DNA of 64,000 nucleotides. It comes from Eucommia ulmoides. Taxonomy: Eukaryota > Streptophyta > Magnoliopsida > Garryales > Eucommiaceae. How positions within the stretch are numbered: the first letter of the stretch is position 1; each line of letters starts with the position of its first letter. The notes under the pieces are model-generated. The model was not told where the DNA came from. It was given only the letters and a program-made list of their open reading frames with translations, and searched no databases. This document shows, in pieces, positions 33,501 to 44,345 of this stretch. The DNA is taken from positions 5,357,311 through 5,421,310 of the forward strand of contig CM028328.1 in assembly GCA_016647705.1 (NCBI GenBank), given 5' to 3'. Made by a program: the position numbers and the translations under genes.

Positions 33501-36004
33501 GTCTGGGCGATCACTTGGCTTTTGATTTTGAAGTAAGGTTGAAGTCACTTCATTCCAATGAGGATTTGCAGTCATAGTTAGAAAAACATCTGGATGATGG
33601 TTGTGACGCGTTATAGCCATTGAATCTTGAAATATTTCAAACATATGCCTTGGTCCACCGATGAATGAAGAAGGTAAAACTATTCGCCTACCTATTTGAT
33701 CAGGTCCCAACCCGTCAAATGATACATCGGTAAGGTTTTGATATAGTTCAGCACGTAGATTTGACTGATTAAGTCTGTAGTAATTCAATCGATTTTGCTC
33801 TGTTGCAGCCCAAGCATCAACCAAGAATTCTTGGAATAAATTTCCACCCCTTAGAATCGATGAGTACTCAGTCGGTCGTTCAAACAATCGATAACTATAA
33901 AATTGCATCTGAGTTAACCGATCATCTGTATGTTGACCATTTAACACATCCCACTGTCTAAATCCAGGTTCCCATCCAAGCTCACCAAAAGGAAAGAATA
34001 GAACATAATGCAACGGTAAATATGCAGGATGACATTCATTAATTCTCAATAATTCGTTACCTGCCCTTAAGTGTAGAACAATGTCTCTCATACCGCCAAA
34101 ATGAGTTCCGTCCCCTGGTAATATGACTGCAACCTCATCCGTTGTAGGCAAATTGTATCGTCGTCGATCTGCACTTGAATTGTATTGAAGAATTGTAGGC
34201 AACGTTTGAAAATTCAAATCCAGTTGATTTAGAATTGCGTGAGCCTGCCGAAACTTATTCGTGAATGCATTGTATTGCAACAAACTATCTTGAATAATTT
34301 GTAGAACATCACTTTTCAAAGAAGGATTTCTGCGACATCTAATACTATGAGCGTGCGCTGGATCATAAATATACAATTGGGCGTAAATAGGATCTTGTCT
34401 GTCTTCAGGAATTAATGATCATGTTCGATGGCGTAGTTCACCATGAATAGTAAATGATGTTGGACCTCTTCCAATAAATACTCTTTGATCCAATCTAGCT
34501 CCAAGGCTTGTAAAAGCATTTGTTGCATTATACTCTCGAATGTGACGACGGAATGATATAGATCTTTCATCTATCCCATTAAATAACGCTTTGATTTTTA
34601 AAGGTGGCATTGTGAGCAAAGGTAATCTAACCTTACCTTGTAAGCAACATGTTCCAAATAAAGGACGTGTTGTTGTTGATTTGGACAATCTTTCGTCCAT
34701 CCAATGCAAAGCAGAACAATAAGGGCATACGACATCCATTTTACCTAGACAATGACGTTTCGACGTTGTATTATCCAAATGACTAATTGGTATATTTTGC
34801 AAGTCATCATTGGCTTAGCTTTCATCAAAACATTCACCCGCAGATGTTGGCCTACACCAAAGGAGAAAATAATTCTTAATCCTAACAACTTAAATGATCT
34901 AGGAAGAGATGATAATTTTACCATATATGATCGGAATCTAAGACATTTGGTTGCAATTCCACTCTATTACGTTTTCTTCCCGTTCGTTGTGCAGGAGCAA
35001 CGTTCGATATGTTCTGAGTGGTTATCGTCAGATAATTATTAACATAGTCAAAGTAAATGTAATGCACATTAATTTAGATAATTAACTGGATCACACCTGT
35101 TCACACTGTAAAATTGTCTCTTCATCGATAATGGGCATAGGAGATAAGTTTGTATTTGTAGCATGTTCAGTATCCACAGTCATGGGTCGTTGCAGATCTT
35201 CAGTCATAAATCCACCATTTGTACGACACAAAAACTGATGACTAATTCTCTCACGATGTCTTCTCACTCGTTGTGCTAGTGCAGCTTTTGATACGATCTA
35301 TAGCAATACAAATATCATTTGTTCGAATTTAACTATAGCAAGATATAGTTAAAGAGTAGGCAACACACCTGTTCATCTTGAATCATTTCGGCATCCACCA
35401 TTAGTGTATCAGTTAGATCATTATTAATGTCCAAGACCGTTAGCAGTTGTGGAACATGTATGATGGATGGGCCAGTTGCAAGCTGAGTATGACATTCTCT
35501 CTCTCTCTCCCTTCGAGCTCGTTGTGCGATGGCAGCTTTTGATATGTTCTATGATCATTGGCCATACAATTAAGTTGGTGAAAAATTGTTTTACGATTCG
35601 ATCAAACAAACGAAAGAAAGATTACACACCTGTTCACATTGCACAGCGGAGTGTATGCGTACTCTCTTTTTATGAGCTTGTTTGACTCTTTCTCGTTCCC
35701 TTCTCTTTTTTTGGGCCAAGGAGGCGGTTGATACGTTCTAGAGATATGAAGAAAACAAACGACATGTTTAATTTTTCATCTATGTTGAAGTGTATTTCAA
35801 GTGTTTAAATGTTTTAGAGAACGATCATGAAAACTATAGATTTACATTATTGACATAATAATTGTGTATGAAATTAGATTTAAACATGTTCAATCAATAA
35901 AAGCTGTAAAGGTAGTTTGATAACTAAAATATTCATACCAAATTGGGAGGAACGTTCTCTTTTCCTTTCTCCTTTCCTTTGCAGTTTGCATCTTTATTTT
36001 GCAT
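30553..36004 (-). pseudogene. Helitron RepHel (HUH endonuclease/PIF1-like helicase), 7 exons, two in-frame stops
   Basis: RepHel nicks and unwinds DNA for rolling-circle transposition. Inferred minus-strand exons: 36004-35939, 35737-35630, 35548-35369, 35297-35097, 35013-34922, 34851-31416 and 31320-30553, with GT-AG introns and a total of 4851 nt (1617 codons) in one frame. Exon 6 carries CPYC near 34715, the HUH motif [12 protein letters not shown] near 33390, the Tyr motif [10 protein letters not shown] near 32970 and the helicase motifs NGGAGTGKT (near 31940), LIIWDEVPM and [12 protein letters not shown]. Exon 7 carries [12 protein letters not shown] and [10 protein letters not shown]. 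Stops interrupt exon 6 at TAA 34815-34817 and TGA 34419-34421, so the gene is probably dead although all catalytic motifs persist. Exons 2-5 are repeats of one module. The first exon could lie further upstream; the ATG at 36004 is my choice. Confidence 0.88.
34922..35737 (-). repeat. four homologous exons at the 5' end of RepHel
   Basis: Exons at 35737-35630, 35548-35369, 35297-35097 and 35013-34922 each start N/I-V/I-S followed by a basic segment: VSTASLAQKKRRERER, ISKAAIAQRARRERERE, VSKAALAQRVRRHRER and ISNVAPAQRTGRKRNR. The first three end in E-Q immediately before a GTGTG donor. The acceptors are also alike (ATAG or CTAG before AACRTATC). They appear to be tandem duplications of an exon plus its splice sites, in phase so that each adds a basic, probably helical module. 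Function unknown. Confidence 0.7.
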
Positions 36005-36149
36005 GGCTATTCCGTTATCCTTAAAAGAATGAACCGTAGAATCGCAAAGATATAAAAAAGAGATTTAAAGCAATTATATATTTTTAACAGTGTTTGATTT
36101 CTTTTAGAATAGAAAGCTATAATATATAAGATAGATGATAAAAAAACAA

Positions 36150-36740
36150 CTTCAAACAAACTTTCAAGCGCAAAAAGATTAATTGACCATCACCGTCTTC
36201 TGTTCTATTTTTGTTCCAAAATTGATTTCAATTTCAAACCCAAAACTAATTCAATTTAGGGCGACGGTGAAGGTTTTGGAGATCGATCGACGGTGGTAGG
36301 GCTAGATCGACCCTTGCCGTGCAGACAATCGACCATCACCATTTCTATTCCAAAATTGATTTCAATTTGAAGCATAATTTTCTATTTTTGTTCTAAAATT
36401 GATTTCAATTTCAAACCCAAAAGTAATTCAATTTAGGGCAACAGTGAAGGTTTCGGCGATTGATCGACGGTGGTAGGGCTAGGTCGGTTGGGGGATTCAA
36501 CAACCACCAATGAACCACAATCGACCCTCGTCGTGCAGACAATCGACCATTACCGTCTTCTGTTCTATTTCTGTTCTAGAATTGATTTCAATTTCAAACC
36601 CAAAACTAATTCAACATAGGACGACGGTGAAGGTTTCGACGATCGATTCAACAACCACCAATGAACTACAATTGACCCTCACCGTGCAGACAATCGACCA
36701 TCACCTTCGTTTGTTCTATTTTTGTTCCAATATTCAAACC
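36150..36740. repeat. minisatellite of about 150-190 bp units in the Helitron 5' arm
   Basis: About four imperfect units built from CAATCGACCATCACC, TTGTTCCAAAATTGATTTC, CAAACCCAAAACTAATTC, GACGGTGAAGG and CGACGGTGGTAGGGC words. The region is downstream of the Helitron 5' terminus and upstream of RepHel. Short open frames are repeat artefacts. Confidence 0.65.
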
Positions 36741-37500
36741 CAAAACTAATTCAAATTGAGTTCTGTTCCAATCAGGATTTAAACAGTGATTTGAAAACCC
36801 AAAATCGGGAGATTGAAAACCCAAAATCTGTTCCAAAACTAATACTCAAATACAAACCTAATTCTTCAATCTCAATCAATCGCAGTGTTCTGTTCCAAGG
36901 GAGATTGAAAACCCAAAATCTGTTCCAAAACTAATACTCAAATACAAACTAATTCAACAACCAGATCGGTTGGGAGATTAAAACCCAAAATCAACGGTGC
37001 TAGGGCTAGATTCAACAACCAAATCGATTCCTAAATAGAAGAATAGAGCGAGAGATGTACCTAGATCAGTTAGTTCAGGCGATGGAACTGGCGACTCTTC
37101 AATCTCAATCGATCGTCGTGTTCTGTTCCAAAATTGATTTGGAAACCCAAAATCAACGGTGCTAGGGCTAGATTCAACAACCAAATCGGTTCCCAAATAG
37201 AAGAATAGAGCGAGAGATGTACCTAGATCGGTTGGTTCAAGCGATGGAACTGGCCACGGCGGCGGTCTTCGACGTGGCGGAGAAATGGCGAATGGCGACG
37301 ATCTCAGTAGTGTCTGATGGCGACGGAGCGGAGCACCGATTTGTAGAGAGAGAGAGAGAGAGCGCGAGTGAGAGAGAGCGGAGCACAGGCCTATAGAGAG
37401 AGAGCGTGACTGATAAGGAGAACCGGTTTGGAGAGAGAGAGCGCGAAAAATGTCTATAGAGTGAGCTAAAGGCCAATTAATTATGAACGCTAATTTTTGT
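36741..37500. repeat. duplicated segments and GA-rich tract in the Helitron 5' arm
   Basis: CTGTTCCAAAACTAATACTC occurs at about 36828 and 36919. A unit of about 165 bp containing CAACGGTGCTAGGGCTAG, GAGCGAGAGATGTACCTAG and GGCGATGGAACTGG-type words occurs at about 36978-37085 and 37155-37255. It ends in a (GA)n-rich tract (37335-37445) resembling the 5' leader of a plant gene read on the minus strand (ATGG with repeated TCTCTCTC), possibly captured. No intact gene. Confidence 0.5.
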
Positions 37501-37559
37501 CTTCATCAAAAACAAAAAAGTAGACACTACATCACTTTGTTGTAAATTAATAATTAACA

Positions 37560-38310
37560 ATAAAATTTTCAATTATCTCATATATCCTAGATCGAAAACG
37601 CAAATAGATATTATCAAACTCTACCATAATCAGTATAAATATTGATGGATAATTTTGACTTTTTAAAGTTTGATCATTTACTTTAACAAAAATTGCAACA
37701 ATTGCACTTCAATTTAAAACATGCAGACATAAGTGATTACAAAAATAACACATAAAATGCAATTATAATTGCTTTTTACCCGCTCTTACTTTGTTCTTGT
37801 TTCATTTTTAACCCTTCAACTCTAAAAAAAAACTACACATCAACTCTAAAATAATAAACAATTATCTCATATATCCTGGATTGAAAACGCAACCAGATAT
37901 TATCAAACTCTACCATAATCAGTATAAATATTGATGGATAATTTTGACTTTTTAAAATTTGATCATTTACTTTAAAAAAAATTGCAACACTTGCACTTCA
38001 ATTTAAAACATGCAGACATAAGTGATTACAAAAATAACACATAATATGCAATTATTTTGATAATTTAAGTGCCAACATCCTTAAAAAAAAAAAGAAAAAA
38101 AAGAAAAAAAATTAACAAAAAAATCAAGGTGGAGATCATGGTAAAAGTCACGTCTCTCAATCTTAGTGTGATAGGATCCGAGACAACCTATTTTAAAAAA
38201 GTAAAAAAAATAATTATTGTTTTTTATCTGCTCTCACTTTAATCTTGTTTCATTTTTAACCCTTCAACTCTAAAAAAAACTACACATCACCTCCTTCAAC
38301 TCTTTGAAAC
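37560..38310. repeat. direct duplication in the Helitron 5' arm
   Basis: The sequence around 37571-37760 (CAATTATCTCATATATCCT, TACCATAATCAGTATAAATA) is repeated at 37860-38055. The following TTGTTTCATTTTTAACCCTT segment occurs at 37797 and 38248. The period is about 290 bp. No gene. Confidence 0.65.
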
Positions 38311-40120
38311 TCGCATTTTTGTGCACAAAACAAAATATCAAAAAATTGAGAGGAAAGCAAAACTATTTGTGTGAATTTTATAAACCTTCATTAAATTCTT
38401 TTACTCTATACCTGAAATCAAAATCTATGATATAAATCACAAATTATATTGTCAAGATCTTGAAAGGGATTCATCGAGAGAATTGTGAAAGTGATGCAGA
38501 CAGATTATGACATAGAGATATGAAATAAAACTAATTATATTGTCAAGACAAATCAAACTAATTTAAGTTTAAAAGTGGAAAAAATTACCGAAAATCAATA
38601 GATCGAAACTGCGGATTCATTCAACAAAAAAAATAACAGTTAGGATCTTCACCTGAAAAAAAAAATAAATTCAAATTAAGTATAAAGTCCTAATTATGCC
38701 AAAACATCATAGTTAAAAATACAAAACCAAATCAGTTTCTCGCGAGGCGCACCGTCACTGGGAGTCCGACTCGTAAACGGAGAAACACATGATTTGATCC
38801 TGCAAATGGGAAAGGGAAAATGAAGGGAAAACAATTATTTCACCCATTGATTTGATCTCAATTGAAGAATTAAATAATTCCATTGTTTTGGAGAAGCAAC
38901 AGTTATTAAAGAATTCAATTGTTTTGTCCTTGCAAATGGGAAAGGGAAAGTGCAAGCAAATGGCTAGTGGAGTTTGCTTTGTAATTTCAATGAAAAATAC
39001 CATTCATGATGTTCGACAACTCATCAAAGAATCATATTGCTCAATTATAGTCCAAGTTGGAGCTTATGCGAAGGAGTAGGGAACAAACGGCGAAGGAGGT
39101 GGCCGGATTTGGACATTTCAAACAAAGTCAAACTCAAATCTGGCCAGATCGGACCTCGATCTGGCCAAATCGAACCAATTGGAATCGTAATTTTCAGATG
39201 GAGGGCAACGGCAATGGTTCGTGGAGGTGATGAATGATAGATTGAGCAGATCTAATAAAGGTCCAAAATCAACCAATTGAGCAGAGCAAATTAGGGTGGG
39301 AATGCAACGATGTAGAGAGAGAGAGAGAGGTTTTTGTGATCACTATATGCATGAACGTATATATATATGCATGCTCATAGTGGTTTGGGAATGCTTTTAT
39401 AAAAAAGTTGATTGACAATTTAATTTTTAGACCTATTAATATTCTAACCAGATAATATCCGTAATGTTAAATAACATTAAAATTTAATTTTCAAATATCA
39501 GGAGTCAAAATGACATAAATGGAAAGTTGTTTAATCACCGAAAAATTTCAGGTGGTTTGCATAAAAGTTTAACTCTCATTTCATCTTTCCAAAAGCATAA
39601 ACAAAAATGGTGGAGTTTTAGGTAGTAAATACTCACGATTTTTCAATATGTTACGGATTTTAAGATAATTGAATGATGTTCTCTTTTACAAAATAATGTT
39701 AATATTAATTCCCATAATCATTTAATTAGTTTGTTAACATTAACAAATTGTTAAAGAAAATGGACATTTGTGCTTAAGAAATCCCTTCCATAACTGTTGA
39801 CTTGGAAGGATATTAATGCGATCACTATTAATAATAGGACTATTCTGTTTTGTATAATAAATAGAGTTAAAAATAATAATAGAAAAATAAGGATATAATG
39901 GTTTGTCCCCTTAAATCAGGTCGCTTTAAGCTGGATTGGATAGATACATCTTACCAAAAATTCAGAAGAAAAAAAAAATCCATGTCTATCAACTAAAAGT
40001 GGAAGTTAACCCTTTGGAGGGCTTAGAAAACTTAGAAAAACTTATTTGAACTCTCCTTAATTTACTAATATTAATATACATATATTCAATAAACATACAT
40101 GAACTCTCCTTACTATCAAT
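38311..40120. other. Helitron interior, no gene recognised
   Basis: AT-rich with A-runs. At 38790-38960 the words GCAAATGGGAAAGGGAAA and TTGATCTCAATTGAAGAATT recur, giving an internal duplication. A GAGAGAGAG tract is at 39313-39330. Open frames of 70-80 codons at 38755-39079 overlap on both strands and have no recognisable domain. Confidence 0.35.
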
Positions 40121-40162
40121 AATGTCTTATATTAATGAGTCTATACATTCAATGACGAATAT

Positions 40163-40600
40163 AAATGATTTGGAAACTTTGTTTTGTTTCCTAAAAACCC
40201 CAATTTATCCAATCCAAATGGAGAGCAAAAATTTAAAAACAATGCCTAAAAAAATTGAATGCATGTATGCATTTATTTCCTATAAACAATGCATGTATGC
40301 ATTTAAAATTTCAATTTTATGTTAAAATCCATGCTATTACTGTCAAAATAATCAAATAATACCGTAATGTTTCGTGTGTAAATTTTGGAAACTTTGTTTT
40401 GTTTCCTAAAAACCCCAATTTATCCAATCCAAATGGAGAGCAAAAATTTAAAAACAATGCTTAAAAAAATTGAATGCATGTATAGATTTATTTCCTATAA
40501 ACAATGCATGTATGCATTTAAAATTTCAATTTTATGTTAAAATCCATGTTATTACTGTCAAAATAATCAAATAGTACCGTAATGTTTCGTGTGTAAATTT
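40163..40600. repeat. 225 bp direct repeat
   Basis: A segment starting GGAAACTTTGTTTTGTTTCC (40173) with CCAATTTATCCAATCC, ATGCATGTATGCATTT and ATCAAATA-TACCGTAATG landmarks is repeated, almost unchanged, about 215-225 bp downstream (from 40388). Few differences, so a recent duplication. No gene. Confidence 0.75.
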
Positions 40601-40851
40601 TGAGAAGTTATTAATATAAATTAATTTTTTTTCTAAACCAGCACATTGAGCGGGTCTAAAACTATTCATATATGTACCATAATGCTTGATATATAAATTA
40701 ATAATTCAAAAATCAAAACATAGTTCCACAAAAAAATATGTACCATTTGTCTATTTGAGTTTGGCAATTAGAAGCATTCCTTGTAAAAATGTAAGTGATT
40801 TTTTCATTGACTTAAAATACGTCGCCGTCGCCAGCTCCTTGCCTATCCTTA

Positions 40852-41031
40852 CCGTTCTATCACCGCCCCGTGAAGCCATCGCCGCCGCAGCTGCGGTATG
40901 TCTCAAGTAGCCAGATTAGGGCTTGATTTGGTTCGAAATGGCCATTTCGAACCAAATCAAGCCCTAATCTGGCCACTTGAGACATACCGCAGCTGCGGCG
41001 GCGATGGCTTCACGGGGCGGTGATAGAACGG
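40852..41031. repeat. near-perfect 180 bp palindrome with no spacer
   Basis: The arms 40852-40941 and 40942-41031 are reverse complements over 90 bp with one mismatch that I can see (AAGTAGCC against GGCCACTT), centred on AAATGG|CCATTT. Beyond the arms the similarity continues with gaps (CGCCGTCGCCAGC to the left, GCTGGCGACGGCG to the right). The arms include GCCGCCGCAGCTGCGG. They look like a duplicated-inverted, GC-rich, gene-like piece inside the Helitron. Confidence 0.85.
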
Positions 41032-42208
41032 CACGGATCGGTGCTGGCGACGGCGACTGTAGAAGCGACGACAATCGCGATGGTGAAATTTACGGCAATC
41101 AACAACTGCCGATCAACCACAGCCGTCCAGGCCCACGAAGATCTGAACCGTCTTCGTTGATGGAAATAGAAGAAGAGAGAAACATAGAGAGAGACGTACC
41201 TAGATGGATTTCACGTTCGGTAGTGCGGTGACCTGTTTGACTGCAAATGGCAATGGAGAAATTGGGGTAAGGAAGATTTCTGCCTGAACAGATCTGAGGT
41301 TGCCGTGGGGAGGATTGATGAACAGAGCTACAACAAAAACAAAAATTTAGACAAAAATTGATGAGAGAAATGAGAAAACGATTTTTGAGACGAACGATAT
41401 TTGGACTTGGGGTTTGAATCAACATTTTATCTAATGTTGATTACCGTGGGTTTGTTCTGCAACAAAAACAAAAAATTTAGAAAAAAAAAATCCATTTAAA
41501 TTACGTGAGAAGAATCCATTTCAGATCTGCAAGAAATTAGGGATTTACAACAAATTACCTATCAGGTCAAACCAAATGTATAGGGCTGAAAATAGAGAGA
41601 GAAGAACAAATGGCGGAGGAAGTGGATACCTATTCGTGCCTCTATGACGACGGTGACGGCTACGGCATTCGAAGAGGAGGCCAGATGGGGTAGTCGACGG
41701 CTGGATGGCTGGATTTACGGCAGTGGGTTTGACGACGGAGTCGTAGTTCACCAACGGATGATGGATCGAACTGAGCTTGCTGCTTGGAGGAGGGATCGAT
41801 CGAAGCTTCTGCGTGGTGGAGGGCTCGATCGAAGATTGGTGCTTGGAGGAGCGATCGATCGAAGCTGGGTGCGTGGAGGAGAGATCGATCGAAGGCTGAG
41901 CGTTGATTTTTGTATCATCGACGAAAAAGGGCATGGGAGTGAGAGAGAAGTAAGAAGTGCTGGGGAGAGAGAGAGACGACAGAGAGAGAGTGAGTGAGGC
42001 CAGTCTGATATCTGCCGCTAGAGGGAAAGGGAAGATATAATCACAATCGTTGGATGATGTTTGATCCTAAGGCTACAAATGTCTCTTACTAATATTTGAT
42101 CTTGGCCCTTGGATATGAGATCTAAGGGTCAAAAATTTCTCCCGCCCAAAAATGTCTTCAACCACTGTAGCACACATTTTCAATTTAAGATCTAATTTAT
42201 ATTATAAA
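41032..42208. other. Helitron 5' arm with gene-like fragments and a short tandem repeat
   Basis: Two stretches (41032-41440 and 41545-42000) are GC-richer and have GA-rich leaders (GAGAGAAACATAGAGAGAG at 41174; GAGAGAGAGACGACAGAGAG at 41964), as in the 5' regions of plant genes, so they may be captured fragments; I recognise no product. At 41786-41905 about four 33 bp units centred on GATCGATCGAAG form a small tandem repeat. The last 150 bp to the Helitron end are AT-rich. Confidence 0.4.
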
Positions 42209-42787
42209 TATATGTAATTCCTGAGGGGAAGACCTCAAAAGGAGAAATCAGAAAATCGAGAGGGAGAGGAGAAGGTTCGGGACAGTGGGTTCGGATCGTC
42301 GTCATTGCTCTGGCATGAGTGTGTGTGTGTGTCGTCGTCGTCGATCAACCGGAGATCAACAGCGTGTGTGAGGGTGGTTTGTTGTGCGTGGGTGATTAGC
42401 TAAGGGGGATGTGTGTGTGTGCCGGTGGATCCCAACCAAAAACAGAGAAGAGAGAGAGAAACGTTCGCCGGCAAGAGGGTGCCGTCCGGCGTGGGTAGTG
42501 GCCCTGATCAAATTATGGATACGTGATCGCCGTCGTTCGGTGAGTAGATGGATGTCGTTCGCCGTCGTGGTTGCTGTGGGGGGTGATTGAAGTGGGGTGA
42601 TCGAAAAGTTAGAGAGAGAAGGTGGGTTCGGGTTGGTGAAGATACATTCCGGCGTGGGTGTGCGTCGCCATGCTAGATGAAGCAGAGCAGAAAATGGAAA
42701 CGGTGGTGGCTACAGTATGTGGGTGTGTGTTGATCGGCGGCGAATGAAGGTCATCGGCGACCGGCAGCTAGAACCAGACAAAACCAG

Positions 42788-42822
<35 letters not shown>

Positions 42823-44345
42823 AAAAAAAAATAAGAAATTTGCATAAAACATCCCAGGAAAATCCAAAACCCATTTCGTGATCGTCAAAAGGTTCGGAAC
42901 AGGTGAAATTTCAATCGATTATTAATTTTCATTAAATTAAATTTTATTTAACATTACAAATCCTAAAATCGTAATAATTTCGTAACGATTAATTAATTTT
43001 AATTACATGATACATAAAATAGTAACAATTTGAAATATAGGGTCTGTATTGCATTATTAGGATATTTTAGATAAGATATTAATTTAGGCTCGGTCACTAT
43101 TAGGTTCGCAGGTACCAACGTTCAGATAGAGTGTGGTTCGTGTCGGTTCTGCAAAACAGATATCGAGGTGAGTGTACTGTCTTCTTGCCAACCTATTTTT
43201 CTATATATATATATATGAGATGACATTTGTGATTACCTAAACTGTATGAATTTATAAACGATATGGATCAAGCAGAATTTGAATGAATTGGTAAACTGGA
43301 CTTCGATAGATTTCAAAAAGAAGTTGGAAATGAATTTCCGCTGGATTTGGTGAAAATAGACGGTGTTTTTAAAAAGAGAATAAGAAACATCTATTTTTCT
43401 AAAAATGCCTATTTTTCTAAAAATAAGGGGTGAAAAAGTGATTTTGATAGAATTAGACGTTTTCTTTAAAAGGAAATGCGAAATATGATTTTTGAATTTA
43501 AAAGTTGATTTTGAGGAAAAGAGATAGACGTGATGATTTGACGATGTTGAGTAAACAATATTTATGGAGTTATGATTCGATGATACTATATTTGATTTTG
43601 ACGATGCCATGATTGTTCTCCCCGAAAGGAGTGTGGTTTTTCCCCGTAAGGGGTGTGGATTATATTTCTCCCCAAAAAGGGGTGTGAATATTTCGTAGGA
43701 AGGCATTCCTATGAATGTTACGGTACCGTTGCAACTCCCAATCGTAAGGTTAAAACAATCACTAGGGCTGGCCAGCGTGTGTGTATGTTTGAGAGTGGTA
43801 TTTTGAGATGTGGTATTTTGCTTATACTGGGTGATTCATTATCTATTATGGTGATTGGCATGACTCTTATACTAAATGACTTTGCATGGAATATATATAT
43901 ATATTGTGCTTTATTCTCACTCCTAATATTAGGAAAACTTTTACGAGTTACGTGATATTTACATATTTAAGCTTGATCTATTTAGATGTTGCAGAATAAA
44001 TTATTATTATTGTTATAAAAATATTTTACTAAGAAGGCAGTACACTCGCAGGTGGAATAGTTAGGAGTCGGTCGGTCTCCTATTGGCGCTAGATAGAGTT
44101 ATGCGGGTCATGAAAATGAGTCTTTTGAGATGAGATATCAGAGATGAAATCTAATAGAGGTTCAGGGAATTTGTTTGATAGTTTTATATTCAGGACGGTG
44201 TATCCCTATCAGATGAAATTACTATATGTGTGTATAGATTTACTATGTGGTTTGGTGACGTATTAAGGTTGGCTAGTCAAGTGGGCGGTGTCATGTCTAC
44301 GTCACGCCGGCCTCACAGGATGGGTGTCCGGGGTAGGGTGTGACA
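42209..44345 (+). repeat. family A 5' LTR, right part
   Basis: This is the continuation of 27101-27480 after the Helitron and is similar throughout to 49145-51316. It contains a GTGTGTGTG-rich upstream part, an A-run (42786-42820), the TCAAAAGGTTCGGAACAGGTGAAA block, an AGGTGAGTGTACTG block (43166), a TATA-like (TA)n (43203-43216), three CTCCCC-AAGG-GGTGTGG-type repeats (43617-43690), and ends GGTGTCCGGGGTAGGGTGTGACA. The primer site TGGTATCAGAGC follows at 44350. Confidence 0.85.

Larger units (their letters stand above)
27481..42208 (-). mobile_element. Helitron (autonomous-type, now decayed), 14.7 kb, inserted in the family A 5' LTR
   Basis: On the minus strand it carries a RepHel gene (36004-30553). 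Its 3' end (low coordinates) has the terminal GC-rich hairpin CCCGTGCC-TTCA-GGCACGGG at 27491-27510, about 10 bp from the junction with LTR sequence. Its 5' end near 42208 is TTTATAATATAAATTAGATC, resembling TCTATA-type Helitron starts with the TC apparently changed. There are no inverted termini or target duplication, as expected. Boundaries are inferred because LTR sequence resumes at 42209 exactly where it stopped at 27480, both within a TA-rich tract. The canonical CTRR end is not intact (CATA). Non-coding arms are full of tandem repeats. Confidence 0.82.

Noticed and set aside
43233..43706. 157-codon minus-strand open frame in the family A LTR
   Set aside because: It is antisense to the LTR, overlaps its tandem hairpin repeats, and has no recognisable domain. 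A related frame in the other LTR (50364-50651) is shorter.
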